Source: Pyronema omphalodes
Taxonomy: Eukaryota > Ascomycota > Pezizomycetes > Pezizales > Pyronemataceae
Reading direction: 5' to 3'
NCBI GenBank assembly: GCA_024516155.1
Contig: JAJJXM010000138.1
Location: forward strand, 1-40,915
Length of the DNA: 40,915 bases
Shown one piece after another: positions 9,857-18,824 of the stretch. Under the pieces are notes generated by a model that worked only from the letters and a program-made list of their open reading frames with translations, had not been told where the DNA came from and searched no databases. A program made the translations under genes and the position numbers. Within the stretch, counting starts at the first letter, position 1. Each line of letters starts with the position of its first letter.

Positions 9857-10033
9857 CTGCGGTGATGGGTGTTTCGGAGGCGCTTGTACTCTGCATGATG
9901 GGCCGGGAGGCGAGTAGATTTCCACCTCTTTCTTGCGCTCTGCATGTTGCGTCGAGTCGTACTTAGTTCCTCCGTCCACCACCTCTTCGAGCGGGGAGTT
10001 GGTGTGAGGGTGGGTGTCGCCTTTTGGGCAGCC
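9857..10033 (-). pseudogene. D1 segment 3: ORF2 linker
   Basis: The minus strand encodes RWWTEELSTTRRNMQS and RLRNTHHR of family D ORF2. It lies between the B3 tail on the left and the A2 start on the right. Once those insertions are removed, it joins segment 2 (ending at 24762) and segment 4 (starting at 6417) in order. Confidence 0.85.
10021..10033 (+). repeat. Target-site duplication of A2 (right copy 24762-24774)
   Basis: CTTTTGGGCAGCC is found at 10021-10033 and again at 24762-24774, directly after the (AAAC)n tail of B1. The intact, single form of this site is in D2 (near 1487-1500). The duplicated bases therefore bracket A2 together with its nested A3 and its tail-inserted B1. Confidence 0.82.
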
Positions 10034-10049
10034 CACACCACACGGCAAC

Positions 10050-11039
10050 GGGACCTCCGGCACAACCGTCACTGACCTCTTCTCCCCTGCCCACGCCCCC
10101 AAAAACAACCCCCCCGCAAAACCGCACCCCCGACGCCAACGCACCCGCCCCCAGTCCGTCGTCATACCCTTCCCACACCCTGCGGAAATCGACGTCAATA
10201 CCAAAGCCCAACTGGGAAGGGCGATCAACGCTGCACTCACCCAGACAGAGGCGCCGCCTCACATGGCTGTCGCCATGATCAGACAAGCCACATCAGGAAA
10301 CCTCATCGTGACCATGACAGACGGCACCACGGAATCCGAGCTGACCGAGAACCTAGGGACCATACACACAGCGACGCGACAGGTCAACACCTCCATCGCC
10401 GCACCCCGCCTGAACGAGCGGTGGTATAAGCTCGCAGTTCATGGAATCCCCACGAGCCAATACCCCGACTCCCCCGACGGAATGCGCTACCTCCAGGAGG
10501 AGATCGAACGCAGCAACGGACCTGTCACCCTGGCGCAACCCCCCCGATATATGACGACTGCGGAGAAACGTGTGGGCAAGGAAGCGTCCAGTGTGGTTAT
10601 TGCGGTACGTACCGCCGAAGAGCTCGCACTCCTGAAGCGCAAACGAGTCATGGTACTCTTCGAGCCCCGAAGAGTCACCGAGTACCACTCTGCCCGACGG
10701 ACCGACCAGTGTCGGCGCTGCTTGCTCTTTGGCCACCACTACACCAACTGCACTGGACCGCGAGGCCCCACCTGCGGCATCTGCGGCCAGAACCACCCCA
10801 CGGACGACCACGCCTGCAACGACTGCCCCCAAAGCAAAGGTAAGAGTTGTGAGCACACTAGATGCCATTGCATAAACTACGCGGACGCCAACCTCCCCGA
10901 CCTCGACCACCCAGGCTTCAGCAAGCAATGCCCCGTACGCATCCGCATATTCAAAGAAGCCTGGACAGCGTCACAAAACCCTGCCGCCGCCCCACCCAAC
11001 CCAGCCGACAGAGACACTGAGATGAACGCCCATGTCTAG
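10050..11039 (+). pseudogene. A2 ORF1, N-terminally deleted
   Basis: This open frame has the family A Gag-like core (RWYKLAVHGIPTSQYP, PPRYMTTAEKRVGK) and zinc knuckles CRRCLLFGHHYTNC and CGICGQNHP. In the third cluster the second Cys is replaced by Tyr (HCINYAD instead of HCKNCAD in A1 and A3), so that knuckle is probably lost. The first in-frame ATG is at 10263, which would give 258 residues. About 240 N-terminal codons, including the coiled-coil region of A3 ORF1, are missing. The TAG stop overlaps the ORF2 ATG. Confidence 0.85.
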
Positions 11040-11840
11040 CTACAACAGACTGGCAGCAACCATACGGATCGTCTCCCACAACGTGAACCGACAACGAACA
11101 GCACTCGATGCGCTGCTGAATAGCGCACACAACACAGCCGACATAATCCTAATACAAGAAATTCACATTACCGACATAACATACGCCACCACACACCCAT
11201 CGTTCACACTGGTCTTGCCACCGCGTGGGGATAGAACCACCAACAGAACAGCCGCCTATGTGACCAGGACAAACCCATACCTCAGGGTTTCTCAGCGCAC
11301 CGATATATGCGCGGATCCTGACCTCCAGGTCCTTGAGGTAGGCACCGACTTAATTCCTTCTTTCTTTCTTCTTAATATGTACAACGAAAAACACCCCGAA
11401 AGCAATATTTATACCATCCCGAGAGCCCTCACCCCCCTCCCCCTCCCCCGCAGGTGCATCATCACAGGTGACCTCAACGCTCACCATGCCCTGGGGAACT
11501 CCTCCACACGTTCCCCCATCCGCGCCACCGAAATAGTTGACCTCATCGAACAACGAGACTGGACCCTCGTGTCCGTCCCTGACATTCCCACCTACTACTA
11601 CAACCAAGGCCGCAGTTCTTCCGTCCTCGACCTGACCCTAGCATCGCCCCACATGGCAGAGGAAACAATCAACTGGGCAATTGACGACGACAACGCTACG
11701 GGATCTGACCATGAAGTCATAAGTTTCGAAGTGCACACAACCCACCCAGACGCTGAAACAACCCCGCCAACAAACCGACTGAACTGGAAAAAGACGGATT
11801 GGGAGCTCTTCGCCGAAACCCTCCGTGCCTCGTGCTTAGC
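11032..11840 (+). pseudogene. A2 ORF2, 5' part: AP-like endonuclease
   Basis: The ATG at 11032 begins the ORF2 frame. Endonuclease motifs in order: SHNVNRQRTALD, LIQEIHI, LEVGTDL, CIITGDLNAHH, SSVLDLTLAS, SDHEVISFE. The frame is intact to 11840, where A3 interrupts it inside the codons for RASCLA. Continuation in the same frame is at 18825. Joined length would be 1,306 codons plus stop, the same as A3 after correcting its single extra base. Confidence 0.88.
11825..11840 (+). repeat. Target-site duplication of A3 (right copy 18809-18824)
   Basis: The 16-base GTGCCTCGTGCTTAGC is identical at 11825-11840 and 18809-18824. It flanks A3 exactly: the (AAAC)n tail (minus strand) on the left and the terminal 5' box on the right. 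A2 ORF2 continues in frame across it. Confidence 0.93.
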
Positions 11841-12600
11841 TGTTTGTTTGTTTGTTGTTTGTTCTCTCATTACTTGTTTGCAACCCGAAGGTTATGACAA
11901 GGGACAGATAAATACAAAAGAGAAGAAGAAAGAAATGTAAAAGCAAAAACCTCGTCTCCACCTCTACCAGTCTCCTCCTCTTGATCGTTGTGGTTGTGGG
12001 GTCTGTCCCCACTGTATACTTCGGGGGTTTCTTGTCCAAGCGCGTCTGATGTTCCAAGTGCCCTGCTTGCACAGAGGCCGCCTCGCCGGGCTCCTCCCGT
12101 TCCTCCTCCCTTCCCCTTCCCATGTTTAGCCATTTTACCGCCTTTGTTTCCTCCGCGTACAAAAGAAAAAGAAAAAGAAAAAGAAAAACTCCCGCCGCCC
12201 TTCTCTGCTCCTTCCCCGTGCCCCTCTCTCTCCCTTCGCAGCGCCGCGCACTCCTCCCGCCCTTCGAACATAAGAAAAACATCGTCGCACCCAAACAAAG
12301 GAAAGTACAAAAGAAACTCGTCTGCCCTCTCTCGCCTTCCGTCCCCTTCATTTCCCTTCCTGTGCACCATTCCACCCTCCGTTCCCTTCTCATCCGTCGC
12401 ACCATAAAACAATTCCAACCCGTAAGACAAACAATTGAAAGACAAAGAAAAGAAAAACAACAGAAAACAAGAAGAAAGCAAGACTCAAAACACCCGAACC
12501 CCAAGCAGACCCAAGCAACGACCCCAGCCCGATCCCGTCACCGCGTGCCCGTTCCCTTTCTCTCCGCCTATCCCTCCTCTACCTTCCCCTTCTGCTTGTC

Positions 12601-12655
<55 letters not shown>

Positions 12656-12743
12656 ACAAAAATCCTAAGTAAGAAAGCACTGCAAAATCAGCGCGCGCGA
12701 AAGGTCCTAAGGTACTGCGGTCAGTGTAGTCAGCGGTAGGGGT
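11841..12743 (-). other. Family A 3' UTR in A3
   Basis: On the minus strand the ORF2 stop is followed by a conserved block, then an uninterrupted run of 46 A (plus-strand T at 12605-12650), a purine/pyrimidine-skewed region, and the shared A-type end. A hexamer expansion of about four AAAAAG units (plus strand, about 12160-12187) is present here but not in A4 or A2. Stem-loop 11882-11893; tail at the 11841 end. Confidence 0.75.
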
Positions 12744-15700
12744 CTATCCCCTTCTGCGAGGCTTCTCTAGCCGGGAGTGTGCCCAGGTCGAGGTAGCAAC
12801 CTTGGTTGCAGAGATAAAGGTGGAAAGAGCCTTGGTGCCGGAGGGGGTGTCCAGGATGGTGTTTAGGTTGATCCGGGAGTGTTGTCTGAGTTTGAGGTCC
12901 TTCCTGAGTGTGGTGCGAGCGGCCTGGAATTCGGGGCAGCTCAGGATGAGGTGTCGAGGCGTCTGCGGTGGGTGGATTGGGCAGCTGCAGCTGCGGGAGG
13001 GGTATGCGTCGGATGGAGGGTGGGCCAAGCAGTTGAGGAAGTACCCGTGGCCGGTGCGAAGACCCAGGATTGCAGTCGATATCCAGCGGGGGTTTTCGGT
13101 GTACGCAGTGTCCATTTTGCGGCGGTGAGTGGCGGCGTACGTGCGCGGTCGGGGGGAAGAGGTGAACCAGGTAGCCCAGTCCTCGGTGTACCTTTCTCGA
13201 GCGCGGCGGCGCAGCCAAGTGAGGGATATCGGTATTCGTCGGCGTGGCGGTACTGTTGTCGCCTGTCGGGCCAGTTCGTCGGCGGCTTCGTTTCCGGGGA
13301 CGCTGGTGTGTCCTGGGACCCAGTGGATGGTAATTGAGGTATCGTGAGCGTGAAGGTCGTGAGCGGTGTTGTGGATGGCCCAGGCGAGCTCCTGGCCGGG
13401 GCCTCGACGGAGGTGAGAGGCTCGATGTATAGCGGCCTGGTTGTCTGTGAAAACGTGGATGTGTTTGTCGTATAGGTCGTTGCGTCGAATATGTCTCAGG
13501 CATGTCCGGAGGCCTTCGTGGATGGCCATAACTTCCGCGTCGAAGACTTCCGTTCTGTCGCCCATGGGCACTATGGAGTCGACAGGTCGTGGCAGCCCGT
13601 GGGGGATGGTGTATCCCGCGCCTGTTATGCCGTCAAGTTGAGAGCCGTCCGTGTACAGTAGGATAGTATCCGACCGTTGGCGAAGGGCGTGGAGGAGGAG
13701 GAGGTGGTCGTCGGCAGCGTCAGCCTTCGGGGAGGAGGAGATGTCGATCGTTAATGTAGGGGCGAGGTCGTCATCGGGGATGTTTTGGGAGGTGTTCTCG
13801 ATTTCGGCGTTTGGTTGGACCCACGAGGAGAGGGTGCTGATGACGTGCAGGAGGCGGGACGGGGCTTGTCCTGGGACGTGCCACGGGTGGTCGTACTCGG
13901 TGTCCGGGTTGATGGAGGCATCCTCGATACTCGGGGCGGGGAACGAGACGGGGCAGCGTGTGATGATAGGATGCGAAGCGGGTAGAGTGAGGGTGCGCAG
14001 GGCGTATTTCCGCTGGCGGTTGTCGAGACGTATTGTGACGGGGGGGAGTGCGGATTCGTTGTGGAGGGCCAGGATCGGAGTAGAGGTGAAGGCGTTGAGA
14101 ATCCTGCGGAGGGCGGTGTTCTGTTGATTCTGGAGGGTGCGGGCAAGGTCTTTTTGCTGGTTCCACCATATCTCTGCGCCGTAGTCTGCTCTCGACTGGA
14201 CACACGCCTGGTAGATTAGTCTTGTAGCAGCGGGGGACAGATCTGTTTCGTACCGTGCTAACCTGCACAGTGCGTTCAGAGTTCTTTGCGCGGCGGTTAC
14301 TCGTCTAGCTACATGTTTTCCAAAGTTAAGTTTCCTATCTAAATACAGGCCTATCCACCTCACAACATCCTTCTCTCCTCCTTGTGTTCCCGGTGTGATA
14401 ACTGTACCGTTTGGTAACTTAACTTTTTCCTCCTCAGTGATACTGTCGGTGCGTGCCCAGTGGAAATGCAGGAGCTCTGATTTGGCGTCGTCAAATGCGA
14501 CGGCGTTTGCGTCGGCCCACCGGAAGGCTGTTTTCGTAATGTTCTCAAGTGCGCGGGCGTTCGCTTTTCTGGTGCGTCCCTGGACGACGATCGCTACGTC
14601 GTCAATGTAGCTAGGTGTCCAGGCGTACGGGTGTGTCTTCGCTAGTTCGTCGAATAATGGGCGGAGGTATAATAGGAAAAGTATGGGGGATGCAGGGGAA
14701 CCTTGTGGGATGCCTGTTTGCACTGGGCGTTGCGTGTCAGTTCGCCCATCGAACGCCAGAGCGATCGTGCGATCTGCGAGGAAAGACTGGCACCACGATA
14801 CTACTGGTCTCGGGCACCCGAGTTGTCGTAATGTTTGTTGGAGGCGGTCAGCAGAGACGTTGTCGAACGCTCCATGAACATCGAGGAAGAGGGCAGAGGT
14901 TAGCATTCCGTGAGATTTCCCAATCTCGACGTCGTGCACCAGCGCCATCGCCGCGTCAATTGCTGATCTCTGCGGGCGTCCACCTATTTGGTCTCTATGT
15001 AGTAAGTCGTGAGAGTCTGCCATCGTGCCTAGGCGAGTGGCCATTAGTTTTTCGAGGGTCTTCCCAAGGCAGTTTAGGAGCGCAATCGGACGGTATGCCT
15101 TTGGATTGCTGTAATCCGGCTTGTTGGGTTTGGCGATAATGACTGTGGTGGCCTGGCGCCAGCATCGCGGATGGTAGCCTACCGTCCCTAATGTGGCGTA
15201 GAGGTTGTTCATGTGTTCGGGGATGGCGAGGTATGCTTGGCGTAGGCAGGCGAATGTGAGCCCATCGGGTCCGGGCGCCTTCTTCAGCGAGGAGGAGAAT
15301 ACCGCTGTTTCTACCTCTGTCGGTGTAAAGGTTGTCCACTGCAACTCGCGGCGCGGGGGGAGGACGGACGGAGGCGGTGGTGGTGGCGGCGGGGGAAACA
15401 ACTTCTGGAAGGCCTCTACCTTTGCGTCGAAGGAGCTGCAGATTGTTTCTTGGCCGTTTATCATTGCGCGGAGGTTTGGAGTTAGCTGAGCACGCCGAGG
15501 GTTGGTGTACCTAAACGCCTGCCACACATCGGGTCCTTCGGCTTGGGAAAGATATTCCTTCCACTTTGCATCTTTCGCCGTTCGAATGGTTCTGTGGTAT
15601 TCGTTTCGGTGTTGTTTGTAGTTTAGGTGGGATCTATCGTCACGTTTGCGTTTCCACTTACGTCTTGCTTTGGTCATCTTTTTCCTTGCCTCGGTGACTT

Positions 15701-16665
15701 CTGCGGTCCACCATCTTTTCGATTGTGGGGTCACTTGTAGTACGGGGGTGGACGTAGTCGCGGCATTCAAGGATGGCATCACGTATTGACTCCGCCCACG
15801 CATCGAGGTTGTCTGTGGTAGGGTGGTTGCGGTATTGTGTCCATGATGGTGTGAGGGCTAAGCACGAGGCACGGAGGGTTTCGGCGAAGAGCTCCCAATC
15901 CGTCTTTTTCCAATTCAGTCGGTTTGTTGGGGGGGTTGTTTCAGCGTCTGGGTGGGTTGTGTGCACTTCGAAACGTACGACTTCATGGTCAGATCCCGTA
16001 GCGTTGTCGTCGTCAATTGCCCAGTTGATTGTTTCCTCTGCCATGTGGGGCGATGCTAGGGTCAGGTCGAGGACGGAAGAACTGCGGCCCTGGTTGTAGT
16101 AGTAGGTGGGAATGTCAGGGACGGACACGAGGGTCCAGTCTCGTTGTTCGATGAGGTCAACTATTTCGGTGGCGCGGGTGGGGGAACGTGTGGAGGAGTT
16201 CCACAGGGCATGGTGAGCGTTGAGGTCACCTGTGATGATGCACCTGCGGGGGAGGGGGAGGGGGGTGAGGGCTCTCGGGATGGTATAAATGTTGCTTTCG
16301 GGGTGTTTTTCGTTGTATATATTAAAAAGAAAGAAAGAAGGAATCAAGTCGGTACCTACCTCAAGGACCTGGAGGTCAGGATCCGCGCATATATCGGTGC
16401 GTTGAGAAACCCTGAGGTATGGGTTTGTCCTGGTCACATAGGCGGCTGTTCTGTTGGTGGTTCTATCTCCACGCGGTGGTAAGACCAGTGTGAAAGAGGG
16501 GTGTGTGGTGGCGTATGTTATGTCGGTTATGTGAATTTCTTGTATTAGGATTATGTCGGCTGTGTTGTGTGCGCTATTCAGCAGCGCATCGAGTGCTGTT
16601 CGTTGTCGGTTCACGTTGTGGGAGACGATCCGTATGGTTGCTGCCAGTCTGTTGTAGCTAGACAT
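12744..16665 (-). pseudogene. A3 ORF2: endonuclease / RT / RNase H polyprotein with one +1 frameshift
   Basis: The ATG at 16665 gives about 1,306 residues after allowing for one extra base (C at 15768). Domains with rough residues: AP-like endonuclease 1-235 (SHNVNR, IQEIHI, GDLNAHH, SDHEVV); linker with RWWTAEVTEARKK and a polyproline stretch; RT 465-740 (PGPDGLTFACLR, KAYRPIALLNC, DQIGGRPQRSAID, FLDVHGAFDNV with catalytic Asp, TGIPQGSPASP, YIDD at about 688); RNase H about 1000-1135 (YTDGS, FDAEVMAIHE, FTDNQAAI, HWVPGHTSVPGNEAADELA); C-terminal Cys/His motif SRSCSCPIHPP near 1228. It nicks DNA and copies the element RNA. All visible catalytic residues are present. The single insertion may be a real defect or an assembly error. 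Confidence 0.93.
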
Positions 16666-18368
16666 GGGCGTTCATCTCAGTGTCTCTGTCGGCTGGGTTG
16701 GGTGGGGCGGCGGCGGGGTTTTGTGACGCTGTCCAGGCTTCTTTGAATATGCGGATGCGTACAGGGCATTGCTTGCTGAAGCCTGGGTGGTCGAGGTCGG
16801 GGAGGTTGGCGTCCGCGCAGTTTTTGCAATGGTATCTAGTGTGTTCACAACTCTTACCTTTGCGTTGGGGGCAGTCGTTGCAGGCATGGTCGTCCGTGGG
16901 GTGGTTCTGGCCGCAGAAGCCGCAGGTGGGGCCTTGCGGTCCAGTGCAGTTGGTGTAGTGGTGGCCAAAGAGCAAGCAGCGCCGACACTGGTCGGTCCGT
17001 CGGGCAGAGTGGTACTCGGTGACTCTTCGGGGCTCGAAGAGTACCATGACTCGTTTGCGCTTCAGGAGTGCGAGCTCTTCGGCGGTACGTACCGCAATAA
17101 CCACACTGGACGCTTCCTTGCCCACACGTTTCTCCGCGGTCGTCATATATCGGGGGGGTTGCGCCAGGGTGACATTGTCCGTTGCTGCGTTCGATCTCCT
17201 CTTGGAGGAGGCGCATTCCGTCGGGGGAGTCGGGGTATTGGCTCGTGGGGATTCCATGGACTGCGAGCTTATACCACCGCTCGTTCAGGCGGGGTGCGGC
17301 GATGGAGGTATTGACTTGTTGCGTCGCTGTGTGTATGGTCCCTAGGTTCTTGGTCAGCTCGGATTCAGTGGTGCCGTCTGTCATGGTCACGATGAGGTTT
17401 CCTGATTGGGCTTGTCTGATCGTGGCGACAGCCATGTGAGGCGGCGCCTGCGTCTGGGTGAGTGCAGCGTTGATCGCCCGTCCCAGTTGGGCCTTTGTAT
17501 TGACGTCGATTTCCGCAGGGTGTGGGATGGGTATCATGATGGACTGGGGGGGGGTGCGTTGGCGTCGGGGGTGCGGTTTTGCGGGGGGGTTGCTTTTGGG
17601 GGTGTGGGCGGGGAAGGAGAGGTCAGCGACGGTTGTGCCGGAGGTCCATGGTTGGTGAGTGGTCGTGGGGGGGTTGGGGCGGCGAGTAGTGGCGGAGGTC
17701 GGTATGGCGATGTTGTGGTGGCGAAGGGCGTCTTCCAGGAGTCGGCACCGTTCTTTCCAGTATTGGAGGTCGTCGGGGGGTGAGTTGGCGGTGGTCGTTT
17801 GTTCGGGGTGGGGTTGACGTTGGGGCTGTGTCGGAGGGGGCGGGCTGGGTTTTGCGATTTTGTCGAGTCTTTTGTTGATGGTGTCGATGGAACGGACGAT
17901 AGGTCGGAGCGCGTCGTTGGTGTTTTTCGAAATCATATCGGCGATGGCTGAGAGGAGGTTGTTGTCGGGCTGAGGCTGGGGGTTGGGATTGACATCGGAA
18001 GCAGTTATTGCGTGCTGGCTATCATTGAGGTTTAGGTCGGAGTCGGATTCGGAGTCGGTGTCGGGGCAGCTGTCAGTGTCCATGGCGGTCGGCATTGTTT
18101 CGACGGGGGTCCCATCGAGGTTCACGTGGGTGTTTGTTTTCGGTCGGGTGACATTTTTGCGGAGGAGGTCGAGGTCACGTCTAGAGGCGGATTTTTTGTT
18201 GGGGGGTTTGGTGATTTTTGCGGCGACGGTCGTTAATTTCTTAGAGGTCGCGATGGCGGAGGAGCCAGCGTGCGGGGCGTTGACTCGGGAAAGCTCGTCG
18301 GGGCTAAAAATGTTCTCGGGTACCTGCATACGCGAGGGCGTGGCGGGGATGGGTGCGTTAGCGTCCAT
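16658..18368 (-). pseudogene. A3 ORF1: Gag-like zinc-knuckle protein with one +1 frameshift
   Basis: The ATG at 18368 opens a frame of about 569 codons once one extra base (17175-17176, TT where A1 and A2 have one G) is allowed for. In order: a Ser/Asp-rich N-terminus, a probable helix (SAIADMISKNTNDALRPIV, IDTINKRLDKI), a Pro-rich stretch, a short coiled coil (YWKERCRLLEDALRHH), the conserved core NERWYKLAVHGIPT, PPRYMTTAEKRVGK, then knuckles CRRCLLFGHHYTNC, CGFCGQNHP and HCKNCAD. Known family role: RNA-binding nucleocapsid-like protein of the RNP. The stop overlaps the ORF2 start (ATGTCTAG). Confidence 0.9.
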
Positions 18369-18808
18369 CGCTTAGCCGGTGGTACGGTAAGCGATGGTGA
18401 AGAGTCACGTGAGGAGGCTCTTGCTAAGCGAGCGCGAAAATTTCTCGCGAGGAAGGGGGTCCGGAGGGGGGGAAAATTGGGGTATCACCACAACCAGTGC
18501 TGCTGGTGGGGGGGGAATTTGGGGGGGGGGGGGATTTCGGTATGCCGAAACCGAAAATGAGGTCGGTTTGATGATTGGGGGGCGGGTGGAGGGGCGGCGT
18601 TGATGAAAGTGCCCGGAATCCGGTCCGGAGGTCCCAGAATCGCGTTTTTCCGCTGAATCTCAACGGTAAACGGTAGCTGGGTTCCGAAAATCGGGATTCG
18701 GGGTAATTCGGAGGTAAGAAATCGATTGCCGATTCGAAAATCGGGGAAATTGTTGTTGTTGTCGCAAATGCAGGGGGGGGTCAGCGGTTGCTGTGTGGTG
18801 TTCGTGCT
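18369..18808 (-). promoter_or_regulatory. A3 5' UTR with terminal box, likely internal promoter
   Basis: The 440-base leader starts with the shared terminal box (18771-18800, minus strand: CACACAGCAACCGC, a C run, then TGCATTT). It contains long C runs on the minus strand (around 18505-18535). A LINE of this type needs a promoter inside its own 5' end. The box is the only leader segment shared with families B and C, so it is the best candidate. No TATA box was recognised. Confidence 0.55.
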
Positions 18809-18824
18809 GTGCCTCGTGCTTAGC

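Larger units (their letters stand above)
11841..18808 (-). mobile_element. A3: full-length family A LINE (about 6.97 kb)
   Basis: This is the reference copy of family A, complete from the terminal box (18771-18800, minus strand) to the stem-loop (11882-11893) and (AAAC)n tail. Layout: 5' UTR 440 bases, ORF1 about 569 codons, an 8-base overlap, ORF2 1,306 codons, 3' UTR about 900 bases. The only defects seen are two single-base length changes, one in each ORF. A perfect 16-base target duplication and few changes suggest recent insertion. Confidence 0.93.

Noticed and set aside
13129..13650. Long open frames antisense to ORF2 and Arg/Pro/Gly-rich frames in other phases of A, B and C
   Set aside because: They shadow real coding sequence in a GC-rich, C-biased region, change with each copy's mutations, and show no recognisable domains.
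18369..18808. Possible host promoter or CpG-like region
   Set aside because: It lies wholly between the target duplication and ORF1 of A3 and begins with the element box, so it is the element's own leader.
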